From contig JAHJTF010000024.1 of assembly GCA_018830045.1 (NCBI GenBank), positions 1 to 40,473 of the forward strand: DNA of 40,473 nucleotides, read 5' to 3'. Within the stretch, counting starts at the first letter, position 1, and each line of letters begins with the position of its first letter. The translations under genes and the position numbers were made by a program. Of the stretch, positions 14,415 to 26,856 are shown in pieces. The notes beneath the pieces are model-generated. The model was not told where the DNA came from. It worked only from the letters and a program-made list of their open reading frames with translations, and searched no databases. This DNA is from Patescibacteria group bacterium (GTDB lineage Bacteria > Patescibacteriota > Microgenomatia > UBA1400 > PJMF01).

Positions 14415-17270
14415 TTAATCCTTGTGTTGTGGTGCTCCTATTAGCCCACATTTTTTATATTTTAATCCGCTTCCACAAGGACAGGGATCATTGCGACCCA
14501 CTCTAGCTTTTATTAAACTTGATCCCGGAACTCGAGTTTGAGCTTGGGCTGATCCCAAAGCTGACGCTAGATCCGACAGATTTCCTTGAGTTGAAGAGGG
14601 CTTGGTCTGAGTAGTAGATAGAGTGGCATCTCGTACTTCTTTAGTGAGTGGTTCGTGAATATCCTCTTTTTGTTCGATGATCTGAGTTGGGTCAACTCTA
14701 ATTAGTTGGGGAATACCCAGCTGAATTCTAAAAATTCTGTTGGCAATGGAACTCTCAATGGAGTTAATCAGTTGCTCAAACATGGTAAAGGCCTCTTTCT
14801 GGTATTCAGATAGCACGGTCTGTTTGTCACCACGTAGCCAGATGCCGTCGCGCAGAGATTCAATCTCATCTAAGTGATCCATCCATTTTTCATCCACTGT
14901 TGATAGGGTTACAATTCGTTCCATTTGTCTCATTTGTTCCTTGCCAACGACCTTTTCTCTTTTTTGATAGGTTTGCTCAATAATTTCCATTAATTTTTGT
15001 TGAATCTCATCCGCTTGGGTTAATTCAGATAAAGTTTTTTGTAGAGCTTTTTGGGATTTATCATCAAATGGAATTATTTTAATAAATTCATTGACGAGAA
15101 TTTCATATTCTCCATCTGAAAAATCTTGAGGTGCGTGCAGACTAACTAGAGTTTCAATCTGACTGTGTAAATAGTCCATAATCTGAGGTTTAAGATTTTT
15201 TTCTTGAGAATTATCGGCTGTTTCTAACAATCGTCTACGACGTTTGTAAACAATGTCGCGTTGTTTATTCATCACATCATCAAAATCAACCAACCGCTTT
15301 CTTTGATCAAAAAAGAATCCTTCTACTTTAATCTGAGCTGATTCAATGGCTTTGCTAACCATGCTGTGCTCAATCGGCTGGTTTTCCTCAATCTTTAAAA
15401 AATCCATCATTTTTGAAATCTGTTCACCACCGAAAATGCGCATAATCTCATCTTCAAGAGACAGGAAAAAAAGCGAGCTACCTGGATCACCCTGACGTCC
15501 AGAACGGCCTCGTAATTGGTTATCTATTCGTCTGGATTCATGTCTCTCCGTGCCGATAATGTGTAATCCTCCCGCCGCAACTACTGCATCGTGAGCCTTT
15601 TCCCATTCTTTGAGAGCTTGCTGGTAGGCTTTGTCTTTATGCCCTTTGCCATCTTTGCGTCTATAATCTTTTAGCTCTGGTTTAGCTCCCCCCAAGACGA
15701 TATCAACACCACGGCCAGCGATATTAGTGGCAACCGTGATAGCGCCCTTTTTACCAGCATCAGAAATAATAAAAGCTTCTTTTTCGTGGTTTTTGGCATT
15801 GAGTATCTGGTGGACGATCTTTTTTCGTTTGAGAAAATTAGAAATGATTTGATTGTTCTCAATAGATCGCGTCCCAATTAGAATTGGTCGGCCTTTTTGG
15901 TGAATCAGCTCAATTTCCTTAACAATAGCCGAATACTTAGCGGCTTGAGTTTTATAAACCACGTCAGACTTATCTTCACGGATGAGAGGTTGGTTGGTGG
16001 GAATGACTAAAACTGAGACGTTATAAATTTTATTAAACTCTTCTGCTTCAGTGGCGGCTGTGCCGGTCATGCCAGACAGTTTTTGATACATGCGGAAATA
16101 ATTTTGAATGGAAATGGTAGCAAGAGTTCGAGATTCTTGTTGAATTGGCACGCTCTCTTTAGCTTCGATGGCTTGATGAAGACCATCGGAATAACGCCGG
16201 CCATACATGAGCCGGCCAGTGTGCTCATCTACGATAATCACCTGATTTTCGCGGACGATGTACTCTTTGTCCCGGTGATAGAGGGTTTTAGCTTTTAAAG
16301 CTGCTTCCACATGGTGAATAGTATCAAAGCTTTCTTCATAGAGATTATTTACTTCAAGTTTTTGCTCTATACGTTTAACTCCAAGATCAGTTAAAGTAGC
16401 GGTTTTAGCTTTTTCATCAAGTTTAAAGTCAGTCTCTTTAGATAAAGAGCGTACGATTTTGGCATACTTGAAGTATTTGTCAGTAGAATCAGCGTCTGGG
16501 GCAGAAATAATGAGTGGTGTGCGCGCTTCATCAATGAGGATTGAGTCAGCTTCGTCAACAATGGTGTAATGGTGGGGATGATCTTGACGCTGGACCATCT
16601 GTTCTAAGCTCTGGACCATATTATCTCGAAGATAGTCAAAGCCAAATTCGTTATTAGTGCCATAGGTGATATCAGCTAAATAGGCTTGTTGACGAGTGAT
16701 TTTTTCAAAATGTTCTAGACGCTCATCGCCTCGATCTTCACTATCAATCTTGGGGTTATAGAGTTTGGCTTGGTCATGGATAATGACTGCCGTAGAAAGA
16801 CCCAAGAAATGATAAATCGGTCCCATCCAGCCACAGCCAATTTCAGCAAGATAATCGTTGACGGTAATTAAGTGTGCGCCTTTACCTAGGAGAGCATTCA
16901 AATAAAGTGATGAAGTCACAGAAAGAGTTTTACCTTCGCCGGTTTTTTGTTCAGTAATGGTGCCGTGATGCAGGGCAATACCGGCTAAAAGTTGGACGTC
17001 AAAATGACGCATATTAAGTAAACGACGAGAGACCTCGCGGACGGTGGCAAAAGCTTGGGGAAGAATTTCGTTAATAATGGTTTGCTCATCTTTGCCCCGA
17101 TCTCTTTCTTTTTGAATGATTTTTTTAAATTGGGCTGTTTGTGCAGCTAATTTAGAGTCGGAGAATTTTTTAATCTTAGGCTCGAGAACATTAATCTGCT
17201 CTACTACCGCAGAGTACTTGCTTAGCGTTTTTTGGTGTTGATCAAAAAGTTTGGTAAAAAACTTGAACAT
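14415..17270 (-). CDS. secA: Protein translocase ATPase SecA
   Basis: 951-aa preprotein translocase motor that drives secretion through SecYEG. The first nucleotide-binding domain has Walker A EQKTGEGKT (about 107-115) and DEADSILIDEARTPL. The second has GTRSIENNQIISNFLKRK and the helicase motif QLRGRSGRQGDPGSS. The helical scaffold/wing region follows. The C-terminus ends with the zinc-binding SEC-C motif (RNDPCPCGSGLKYKKCG), which contacts SecB or phospholipids in other bacteria. It is somewhat longer than the common 840-900 aa. No Shine-Dalgarno sequence precedes the ATG; a GATAAT lies 11 bases upstream. Confidence 0.97.
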   Translation of the reverse strand: MFKFFTKLFDQHQKTLSKYSAVVEQINVLEPKIKKFSDSKLAAQTAQFKKIIQKERDRGKDEQTIINEILPQAFATVREVSRRLLNMRHFDVQLLAGIALHHGTITEQKTGEGKTLSVTSSLYLNALLGKGAHLITVNDYLAEIGCGWMGPIYHFLGLSTAVIIHDQAKLYNPKIDSEDRGDERLEHFEKITRQQAYLADITYGTNNEFGFDYLRDNMVQSLEQMVQRQDHPHHYTIVDEADSILIDEARTPLIISAPDADSTDKYFKYAKIVRSLSKETDFKLDEKAKTATLTDLGVKRIEQKLEVNNLYEESFDTIHHVEAALKAKTLYHRDKEYIVRENQVIIVDEHTGRLMYGRRYSDGLHQAIEAKESVPIQQESRTLATISIQNYFRMYQKLSGMTGTAATEAEEFNKIYNVSVLVIPTNQPLIREDKSDVVYKTQAAKYSAIVKEIELIHQKGRPILIGTRSIENNQIISNFLKRKKIVHQILNAKNHEKEAFIISDAGKKGAITVATNIAGRGVDIVLGGAKPELKDYRRKDGKGHKDKAYQQALKEWEKAHDAVVAAGGLHIIGTERHESRRIDNQLRGRSGRQGDPGSSLFFLSLEDEIMRIFGGEQISKMMDFLKIEENQPIEHSMVSKAIESAQIKVEGFFFDQRKRLVDFDDVMNKQRDIVYKRRRRLLETADNSQEKNLKPQIMDYLHSQIETLVSLHAPQDFSDGEYEILVNEFIKIIPFDDKSQKALQKTLSELTQADEIQQKLMEIIEQTYQKREKVVGKEQMRQMERIVTLSTVDEKWMDHLDEIESLRDGIWLRGDKQTVLSEYQKEAFTMFEQLINSIESSIANRIFRIQLGIPQLIRVDPTQIIEQKEDIHEPLTKEVRDATLSTTQTKPSSTQGNLSDLASALGSAQAQTRVPGSSLIKARVGRNDPCPCGSGLKYKKCGLIGAPQHKD

Positions 17271-17303
17271 AGCGAGGGCTCATTATCGCAGAAAACAGGC
17301 TGA

Positions 17304-18578
17304 TTATCTAGAAATATTATCTTTTCCAAGATATTGGGTTAATACATCTGGTACATTAATAGATCCATCTTTTTGCTGATAGTTTTCAATAACTGCGGCT
17401 AATAATCTGGGAGTGGCAGCGACGGTATTGTTTAGGGTGTAGACATACTTCAATTCGCCATTTTTATCTTGATAGCGAATATTGAGCCGACGTGCTTGGA
17501 AATCTAGAAAATAGCTGGATGAGTGAGTTTCTCGATATTTTTCTTGGGCGGGAAACCAGGTTTCGATATCATATTTTTTACGTTGTCCGGCCCCCATGTC
17601 ACCGGTACACATAATGAGCACCTGATAGGGTAAATTGAGATCTTGGAGAATCTTTTCAGAGATATCAGTAATTTTTTCGTGCCACTTTCTGGTTTCTGTT
17701 TCATCAGCGACTGTATAAACTACTTGTTCGACTTTATTAAACTGATGAACACGAATTATTCCTTGAGTATCTTTGCCATAGGAGCCAACTTCTCTGCGAA
17801 AGCAGGGTGAGATCCCCACCATTTTGATTGGCAAATCCTTTTGGGCGAGAGTCTCCCCTTGGAGGTAAGCGGTTAAAGCCACCTCAGCGGTGCCGGCTAA
17901 GTGAGTTCCGTCTTGAGTCGTATAGTGATCTTCTTCTCCCCAGGGGAAATAGCCCGTACCAATTAAAGCTTCTTTTTTTACTATCGCCGGTGCAGTCATC
18001 GGGGTAAAACCATGCTCAATCATGATTTTTAAAGCGTATTGTAAGAGAGCTTGTTCTAAAAGTACGGCTTCGTTTTTTAAAAAGTAAGAACGAAAGCCGC
18101 CAATTTTAACTGCTCGTTGTGTGTCAAGTAAATCTAAATTAGCCATTAGTTCTTGATGGGGTTTGGGGGTAAAATCAAATTTCGGTTTATCGCCAACCTG
18201 ACGCACAACCACATTCCCTGATTCATCATGACCAACTGGGACATCTTGAGCTGGAATATTTGGGATTTGGAGCATTAGATCAATGAAAGCCACCTCAGTT
18301 TTTTTAAGCTCAGGTTCAATGTTTTTAAGTTGTTTTTTGCACTCACGACCTTGATTCATATCTTCTTCGTTAGGCTTACTGCCGGCTGTAACCTGAGCCT
18401 TAATTTTGTTGGCGTTTTGATTGATTTGTTGACGAATATCTTCAACTTTAATAATCAATCCACGACGTTTTTCATCTATCTGTAGTAATTCATTTACTAC
18501 AGCTGGATTAAGTTGTTTATCACTGGCAGCCTGTTTGACTATTTGGGGATTTTTGCGAACGTAGTTAATATCTAGCAT
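17304..18578 (-). CDS. serS: Seryl-tRNA synthetase
   Basis: 424-aa class II synthetase. Residues about 1-110 form the long antiparallel coiled-coil arm that holds the long variable arm of tRNA-Ser. The catalytic core has motif 2 at CFRREVGSYGKDTQGIIRVHQF and an ordered ATP site. Motif 3 reads NNTVAATPRLLAAVIENYQ, where most bacterial enzymes have NGSGLAVGR; the catalytic Arg is kept. A clear Shine-Dalgarno sequence (AAAGGA) precedes the ATG. It follows the HD gene by 9 bases in the lysS-to-methyltransferase cluster. Confidence 0.96.
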   Translation of the reverse strand: MLDINYVRKNPQIVKQAASDKQLNPAVVNELLQIDEKRRGLIIKVEDIRQQINQNANKIKAQVTAGSKPNEEDMNQGRECKKQLKNIEPELKKTEVAFIDLMLQIPNIPAQDVPVGHDESGNVVVRQVGDKPKFDFTPKPHQELMANLDLLDTQRAVKIGGFRSYFLKNEAVLLEQALLQYALKIMIEHGFTPMTAPAIVKKEALIGTGYFPWGEEDHYTTQDGTHLAGTAEVALTAYLQGETLAQKDLPIKMVGISPCFRREVGSYGKDTQGIIRVHQFNKVEQVVYTVADETETRKWHEKITDISEKILQDLNLPYQVLIMCTGDMGAGQRKKYDIETWFPAQEKYRETHSSSYFLDFQARRLNIRYQDKNGELKYVYTLNNTVAATPRLLAAVIENYQQKDGSINVPDVLTQYLGKDNISR

Positions 18579-18587
18579 GGTTTCCTT

Positions 18588-19118
18588 TTATTTATTATAA
18601 ACTTCAATTAAGAACTGGATATGTTGTGCTGGTTCCTCCTTAATAAATTCAAAGCCTTTGGCGACGTCTTCTCTACTTACCCCGGCGGCGAAAGATGCAT
18701 CTTTCAATTTTTTGAGGATTTTGCCAGCTTTTATCCCGGCAAAACCATTGGGGCGCATAAGTGAATAAGCATGCATAAATCCCAATAACTCATCGCAAGC
18801 AAATAAATAACGTTCAAGTTTTGTTTGTGGGTCTTTTCCGGTTCTAAAGGGAGCGTGACTAAGAACTGCATTCTTAAGTTCTGGTGGATAATCAGTTAAA
18901 AATTCATTTACCGCTTTATTAGGGTGTTCGTCGGGATATTGCTCCCAATCCAAATCATGCAGTAACCCAGTCTGGTACCACAGCTCAAAGTTTTCATCAA
19001 ATTTTTGTGCATAGGCCTCTAGTGCAGAGGCCACCATCCTACAATGATGGCGCAGTGCTGGGTTATCAATATATTTTTTTAATAATTGTTGCGATTGCTC
19101 GCGAGTGGGAAGATTCAT
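18588..19118 (-). CDS. HD-domain protein (putative phosphohydrolase)
   Basis: 176-aa protein with the metal-binding residues of the HD superfamily: HHCRMV (about residue 24), LLHDLDW (H54, D55), a further His in LSHAPF, and an Asp in ACDELLGF. HD proteins of this size in bacteria are often nucleotidases or uncharacterised hydrolases; the substrate is unknown. It begins 2 bases after the lysS stop and ends 9 bases before serS, so it is co-transcribed with two synthetases, which could hint at a link to tRNA or nucleotide metabolism (inference). Confidence 0.85.
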   Translation of the reverse strand: MNLPTREQSQQLLKKYIDNPALRHHCRMVASALEAYAQKFDENFELWYQTGLLHDLDWEQYPDEHPNKAVNEFLTDYPPELKNAVLSHAPFRTGKDPQTKLERYLFACDELLGFMHAYSLMRPNGFAGIKAGKILKKLKDASFAAGVSREDVAKGFEFIKEEPAQHIQFLIEVYNK

Positions 19119-19120
19119 AG

Positions 19121-19777
19121 TTACTTTCTAGCTTCAACAATACCAGCTATTTCAACCGTACCGCCACAGTATTTTTGGATGATTTCAATTACTTCTTGCA
19201 GGCTTTGCTCTACTTGATGGCGAGAGATGTCATAAACTCCCTCTAGATTAATCCATAAGTTCTTAGTTTTTTCATTAACCCTTGTTCTAACAGCATCGCG
19301 GTAGTTAAAATCGAGATTGTAAGCCCCAACTTGATCAAAGTAACAGATTTCACCTTTTTTAATCACAGTGAGTTTATCATCCCCAATATACAAAGTCTGC
19401 TCTCCTCCTTGAGCAAGATCTAATCGAGTGGGTTTTTTAATTTCATCTAGATTAAAAGCACCAGCTGAAATACGGTTTTTCATTACAATTAGGTTATAAG
19501 CATCAACACAGGTGTTAATGGGTTCAAATGTTTCTCCTCTAGCGGCTCGTCGCAGGAGCGCTTCTGGGCTGGGACGACGCGAGCCAAGATCAACTCCGGT
19601 CTCTTTGTAGATTTGATGATAGCTTTGAACTTCAGCATACTGACTAATTTCTTGGATGGGCATGTTTTTGACAGTTTGTAAGAAAAGGTTAATTTCTTTA
19701 GTTAAATCTGGATGCTGTTTTTCAATAGTGACTCCAGAAATAATTGCCAGTCCCACAGTAACTGAAGGGAAGTTATT
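19121..19777 (-). other. B3/4 editing-like domain of the LysRS fusion
   Basis: Codons for residues 580-797. Conserved blocks of the B3/4 family in order: RRPSPEALLRR, VDAYNLIVMKNRISAGAF, GEICYFDQVGAYNL, RDAVRTRVNEKTKN and a C-terminal KYCGGT. In PheRS this fold hydrolyses mischarged Tyr-tRNA-Phe; here the target is unknown. Confidence 0.8.
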
Positions 19778-21514
19778 TTTTACTTGGCTGCTAATGCTAA
19801 AGATATTTGTATCTATGAGTTCTGCAAATAAATATTCTTCCACAAGTTGAGCATCAGTAGTTAATTGAGCGATGCGTTCTTGAAGTAGGTCTGGATCTAC
19901 TGAAAGCAGTAACCACGCAGCCCTAGGGCCAGATGTTTTTCCCAGTAAGCTAAGATAAATTGCCGCAAAGCCCTGTTTTGTACCAATGGAGTCTTTAGCT
20001 AGATTATAAATGGTCTGTTGTAGTTCCTGCGGGTTCCAATTTTGGGAGTTTTTAAGTTGCACTATTTTTTCAAAAAATTTAATTTGTTCAGGGCTTATTG
20101 CTTTAGCTCCTAAAGGCAGCTTTTTTAGAGGAGTGAGTTGATATTCTTCCGGAGCATAGTTTTTTGCCCACATATGAGCATAGTGCTGTCTGTTACGCAA
20201 TTCTTCTAATTCTTGTTGGGTTAATTTGTCACCTTTTATTTCTTCAAACTTGTCAACTAAGCTAATTTCGGGATGTTGCATCCATAAAGCCACATCGCGG
20301 AAACGCGGTAAAAACTGAGGCGTTAATACTTCTTTAATCTGCGATAATTCAAAAGCTCTGCCCAAACGTTGATCGCCTTCTTCTTGACCCCAATAAATTC
20401 TGGCACCCTGATCGTAACTATCAAACAAATCTGGAATTGACATGGTTTGCGGATCAAAATCGATTACGCTTTTATAGTGCACGTTGGTAAATAAATAACG
20501 ACCAATTTCTGGAGGAAATAGTTGAGTAAATTCACGAGCAGATGTTCCTAGGCCTTTACTCGAGCTCATTTTAGCTCCACGAATTAAAATCCACTCATAG
20601 GGAATATCAAATGGGTTGGGAATGTCATAGACTTGCTCGCAAATGGCTTTGGCCATATCGCGAGATCCTCCTGCGCTGGAATGATCTTTGCCGGCCCCTT
20701 CAATATTTACTCCCAGACTAGCCCAATGAGCAGGCCAATCTACTTTCCAGAGTAGTTTACCAGTACCGCCAAAGGGACTGATTTTTCCGCGGTGACCACA
20801 ACCCTTGGCCCAGTTAACCTTATTGGGTTGACATTCGTAGGTGACTTTTTCCCCATCCCAGGTAGTTACTAAAGTAGTACCTACCTTACCGCACTTCTCA
20901 CAAATAACCTGGAAGGGATACCAGTTTTTAGGCAGATCATAGTCAGCTATCTCGCGGTAAATTTTCTCCATTTTATCTACATTATTTAGAGCAGTTTTGA
21001 TTACTTTATCCATTTTTCCAGACTCATAGAGTTCATGACTCCAGATAATTTTTTGATCACAACCGAGTCTACGGAAAGCATCGATAAAATCAGAAGCATA
21101 AAACTGCGCAAAGCTAGTTGCTTGTCGATATTTTTCTTTTTCTTCTTTACTGGCTTGACTAAAATCAATACCAGATTTCTCTAAAGGGGGAGCTGGAATT
21201 TGATACAAGGGTTTGCCTATGTGAGTTTTGTACTCGTCTCTATCTAGATATACGGGCAAGCCATCCATGGGGTCCATATCGTTAAAGATATAGGTACTAG
21301 TCACAGATGGATCTTGTAACTGTAAAACTTTAGCGACTAAATCATGTAACAAAACCCCTCGTAAAGCTCCAACGTGGACTCTCCCAGAAGGGGTTTTCAT
21401 ATCATCCACGCGTAAGTTATTAATGCCAAGTTTTTGCTGCCATTTAAAAATTCTTGGTGCAAGTTTATCTGCCCAATGAGGTGATTGCAGTGGTTGTGAA
21501 TTTTTATTATTCAT
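19121..21514 (-). CDS. lysS: Class I lysyl-tRNA synthetase fused to a B3/4 domain
   Basis: 797-aa fusion protein. Residues about 1-560 are class I (archaeal-type) LysRS: TPSGRVHVGALRG with the HIGH-equivalent HVGA at 47-50, a zinc ribbon with C205, C208, C228 and C239, and KMSSSKG at 315-321. Known class I LysRS proteins are about 500-550 aa. Residues about 580-797 match the B3/4 domain that PheRS beta uses for editing and that also occurs as separate proteins: RRPSPEALLRRAARG, CVDAYNLIVMKNRISAGAFNLDEI, and YRDAVRTRVNEKTKNLW. The gene charges tRNA-Lys; the added domain may edit or check mischarged tRNA (inference). It has an extended -10 just upstream and heads the serS/secA cluster. The two parts are in one uninterrupted frame. 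Confidence 0.9.
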   Translation of the reverse strand: MNNKNSQPLQSPHWADKLAPRIFKWQQKLGINNLRVDDMKTPSGRVHVGALRGVLLHDLVAKVLQLQDPSVTSTYIFNDMDPMDGLPVYLDRDEYKTHIGKPLYQIPAPPLEKSGIDFSQASKEEKEKYRQATSFAQFYASDFIDAFRRLGCDQKIIWSHELYESGKMDKVIKTALNNVDKMEKIYREIADYDLPKNWYPFQVICEKCGKVGTTLVTTWDGEKVTYECQPNKVNWAKGCGHRGKISPFGGTGKLLWKVDWPAHWASLGVNIEGAGKDHSSAGGSRDMAKAICEQVYDIPNPFDIPYEWILIRGAKMSSSKGLGTSAREFTQLFPPEIGRYLFTNVHYKSVIDFDPQTMSIPDLFDSYDQGARIYWGQEEGDQRLGRAFELSQIKEVLTPQFLPRFRDVALWMQHPEISLVDKFEEIKGDKLTQQELEELRNRQHYAHMWAKNYAPEEYQLTPLKKLPLGAKAISPEQIKFFEKIVQLKNSQNWNPQELQQTIYNLAKDSIGTKQGFAAIYLSLLGKTSGPRAAWLLLSVDPDLLQERIAQLTTDAQLVEEYLFAELIDTNIFSISSQVKNNFPSVTVGLAIISGVTIEKQHPDLTKEINLFLQTVKNMPIQEISQYAEVQSYHQIYKETGVDLGSRRPSPEALLRRAARGETFEPINTCVDAYNLIVMKNRISAGAFNLDEIKKPTRLDLAQGGEQTLYIGDDKLTVIKKGEICYFDQVGAYNLDFNYRDAVRTRVNEKTKNLWINLEGVYDISRHQVEQSLQEVIEIIQKYCGGTVEIAGIVEARK

Positions 21515-21528
21515 ATCAAAACTTCTTT

Positions 21529-21537
21529 ATTCTAACA
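21529..21537 (-). promoter_or_regulatory. Extended -10 promoter of lysS
   Basis: TGT followed by TAGAAT on the minus strand, directly after the greA terminator hairpin. The predicted start is near 21522, a leader of about 8 bases before the ATG at 21514, with no Shine-Dalgarno sequence. Confidence 0.5.
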
Positions 21538-21562
21538 AAAAACCCCGCGGTTTCGGCGGGGT
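21537..21562 (-). terminator. Rho-independent terminator of the atp-greA operon
   Basis: Minus-strand stem ACCCCGC/GCGGGGT (21556-21562 with 21542-21548), 7-base loop, followed by a run of T. It separates the ATP synthase/greA transcript from lysS. Confidence 0.9.
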
Positions 21563-21583
21563 GTTATTTATTTTTGTATTTCT

Positions 21584-22069
21584 TTATTTTATATCTGTAA
21601 TAACATAGGTGATTTCTCCCGCCGGGGCTTGATATGCAACTTCGTCCCCCTTCTTGTGACTCATGAGGGCCTTGCCCAAAGGAGAGACGCTGGAGATTTT
21701 GCCTTCAATAGGATTAGCTTCATATTCACCCACAATCTGAAAAGTTCTCTTTTTAGTTTTTTGGTCTTTAAAATGAGCTGTGACCTGAGAACCCATGCCT
21801 ACGGTATTTTTACTTTTGGTAGCTTTAACAATTTTAGCTTTTTCTAGGATTTCTTCAATTTCACCAATCCTAGCATCAATCAGATCTTTATCATTACGAG
21901 CATCATGGTATTCAGAGTTTTCAGAAAGGTCACCATATTCTCTAGCTTCGACCACGCGTTTGATGGCCTTAGGTAATTTATCATTAATAAGCTCATTAAG
22001 CTCAGCCCTGAGCTCTTCATAACCCTCTTGGGTTAATTCAATAGTTTTTTGGTCTTTTTTGTCGTTCAT
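21584..22069 (-). CDS. greA: Transcription elongation factor GreA
   Basis: 161-aa protein that rescues backtracked RNA polymerase by stimulating transcript cleavage. The N-terminal coiled coil carries REYGDLSENSEYHDARNDKD, with the acidic tip residues that act in the polymerase channel. The C-terminal FKBP-like domain includes VGEYEANPIEGKISSVSPLGKALM. The length is normal for GreA. It follows atpC by 28 bases, with AGGA before the ATG and its own promoter-like TTGCAT-16-TATACT. It is the last gene before a strong terminator. Confidence 0.95.
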   Translation of the reverse strand: MNDKKDQKTIELTQEGYEELRAELNELINDKLPKAIKRVVEAREYGDLSENSEYHDARNDKDLIDARIGEIEEILEKAKIVKATKSKNTVGMGSQVTAHFKDQKTKKRTFQIVGEYEANPIEGKISSVSPLGKALMSHKKGDEVAYQAPAGEITYVITDIK

Positions 22070-22080
22070 AAATCCTGTTT

Positions 22081-22097
22081 AGTATAAAGATTTAAGA

Positions 22098-22108
<11 letters not shown>
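22081..22108 (-). promoter_or_regulatory. Possible internal promoter of greA
   Basis: TTGCAT (22103-22108) and TATACT (22081-22086) on the minus strand, 16-base spacer, overlapping the end of atpC. The predicted leader is about 5 bases. Confidence 0.4.
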
Positions 22109-24908
<2,800 letters not shown>

Positions 24909-24942
24909 GCCTTAGAATCTTTTTTTATTGTTGTTTTTCTTC

Positions 24943-26502
24943 TTAAGACTCGATTGAGTTCTCTGCAAATAGTTCTGGATTTAATTCATTAAATAGTTTG
25001 GCAGCCTCTCCCATTGTTTTAATGATTTCATCTGAAAGTTTAGCTTCTTTTTCAATCGTGGTCTCAAGCTTATTGTACTTAACACCAATAAACTCTATAA
25101 ATTTCTTTTCCCAAGCTTTAACCGTTTCAACTGCTACCTTGTCCAGATATCCATTGGTTACTGCCCAAATAATTAAGATTTGTTGAGCCACGGGCATGGG
25201 TTCTTCCCAACCCTGTTTTAAGATTTCAGTGATTCTGGCCCCACGATCTAGCTGGGCCCTGGTTTGAGGATCTAAGTCTGATGAAAATTGAGCAAAGGCC
25301 GCTAGCTCGCGGTACTGAGCTAAATCTAGTCTCAACTTCCCTGCGACCTGCTTCATGGCTTTAGTTTGGGCTGATCCCCCCACTCGTGAAACTGATAAGC
25401 CTACGTTAACCGCCGGTCTAATTCCAGCATAAAATAAGTCTGATTCTAGGTAAATTTGTCCATCAGTAATAGAAATAATGTTGGTAGGAATATAGGCCGA
25501 AACATCTCCGGCCTGAGTTTCAACAATTGGCAAAGCCGTTAATGATCCACCCCCATTTTTTTTGTTTAAACGACAGGCACGTTCTAATAATCTGGAGTGA
25601 AGATAAAAGACGTCGCCAGGATAAGCCTCTCTGCTCGAGGGTCGATTCAGCAAAAGCGACATTTCTCGATATGCCCAGGCATGTTTGCTGAGATCATCAT
25701 AAACTACCAGCACATCTTTGCCTTGCTCCATAAAGTATTCACCGACAGCGCATCCGGCATAAGGAGCAAGATATTGTAAGGGAGCTGGTTCGGAACTTGT
25801 TGCCGCTACGATAATGGTGTGATCCATGGCACCAAACTTTTTTAATGTTTGGGCTAGTTGAGCAGCAAAAGCAGCCTTTTGACCGATGACTACATAAATG
25901 CAGATCAAATCTTTACCTTTTTGGTTAATAATCGTAGTAAGGGGAATAGCTGATTTACCAGTGCTTCTATCCCCGATGATCAGCTCTCTTTGACCACGAC
26001 CAATGGGGATCATGGAATCAATAGACTTAATCCCAGTTTGAACAGGAGTGCTCACTGGCTGGCGAGTAATTACCCCAGGAGCAATTTTTTCTAGTGGCTG
26101 AAACTGCTTCGCCTCTATGGGTCTTTTATCATCCAACGGTATACCCAGGGGGTTAATAATTCTACCAATCATGGAATCAGCAACGGGGATTGATAAGACC
26201 TGACCAGTGGTGGAAGCCTCATCACCTTCCTTGAGGTGGCGGTAGTCACCTAAAATCACTACTCCGACAGAGTCTTTTTCTAGGTTAAAAGCCAGAGCCT
26301 TAGTTTTTTGTGGCAAGTTGATGATTTCACCAAGAGCAACATCATTGATGCCAGCAATGGTCGCAACGCCATCGCCCACTGTAATAACTTGGCCAATGCT
26401 TTTAGTTTTAAACTCTAGCTCACAAGCGCCAATGGCTTGCTGAATTTGTTTGGCAATGGTTTGGATATCAGTAGTATCAACTTTAGGTTTTTTATTAGGC
26501 AT
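24943..26502 (-). CDS. atpA: ATP synthase alpha subunit
   Basis: 519-aa non-catalytic F1 subunit. The P-loop reads GDRSTGKSA (177-185); most F1 alpha subunits have GDRQTGKTA, so the conserved Gln is Ser here. Later blocks [31 protein letters not shown] and [30 protein letters not shown] are standard. The end of atpH overlaps its start by 8 bases. Confidence 0.97.
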   Translation of the reverse strand: MPNKKPKVDTTDIQTIAKQIQQAIGACELEFKTKSIGQVITVGDGVATIAGINDVALGEIINLPQKTKALAFNLEKDSVGVVILGDYRHLKEGDEASTTGQVLSIPVADSMIGRIINPLGIPLDDKRPIEAKQFQPLEKIAPGVITRQPVSTPVQTGIKSIDSMIPIGRGQRELIIGDRSTGKSAIPLTTIINQKGKDLICIYVVIGQKAAFAAQLAQTLKKFGAMDHTIIVAATSSEPAPLQYLAPYAGCAVGEYFMEQGKDVLVVYDDLSKHAWAYREMSLLLNRPSSREAYPGDVFYLHSRLLERACRLNKKNGGGSLTALPIVETQAGDVSAYIPTNIISITDGQIYLESDLFYAGIRPAVNVGLSVSRVGGSAQTKAMKQVAGKLRLDLAQYRELAAFAQFSSDLDPQTRAQLDRGARITEILKQGWEEPMPVAQQILIIWAVTNGYLDKVAVETVKAWEKKFIEFIGVKYNKLETTIEKEAKLSDEIIKTMGEAAKLFNELNPELFAENSIES

Positions 26503-26848
26503 AGATTAAGGTCTCTCTTATTTTTTCTAAACGATACTGCAACGAAGCATCAATAATTTTATTACCAACTTTAATGATGAGTCCGCCCAGAATGCTTTTG
26601 TCTATTAGATAAGAAATCTTCATAGAGTGGTTAAAGTTTGTTTGAAGATACTCAATAATTGATTCTTTCTCAGCTTGTTTGAGCTCGACACAAGAAATTA
26701 CTTGAGCTACATTCTGTTTTTCCTTCATCCAACTTTGTTTTTGTTGGATGTGAGTCAGTTGTGCCAGTTGGTTAATTTGACCTGAATCTTCAAGATACTT
26801 GATAAATCCATTAGCTATCTGCTGGATCTTTTTATTTTTTGATTTCAT
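26495..26848 (-). CDS. atpH: ATP synthase delta subunit, short form
   Basis: 117-aa peripheral-stalk subunit, against the usual 175-180 aa. The C-terminal part is clear ([27 protein letters not shown], which corresponds to the conserved GG-V-I-GD-V-D-S end). The N-terminal helical domain that caps F1 alpha is reduced to about 60 residues. Only 8 bases separate its ATG from the atpF stop, so there is no room for a lost upstream exon-like piece and the gene looks genuinely short. Position in the operon supports the call. Confidence 0.85.
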   Translation of the reverse strand: MKSKNKKIQQIANGFIKYLEDSGQINQLAQLTHIQQKQSWMKEKQNVAQVISCVELKQAEKESIIEYLQTNFNHSMKISYLIDKSILGGLIIKVGNKIIDASLQYRLEKIRETLIYA

Positions 26849-26856
26849 TTATTTTT

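Noticed and set aside
15671..15877. Short frame inside secA
   Set aside because: It is a shadow of the secA reading frame with no start signal; secA is intact.
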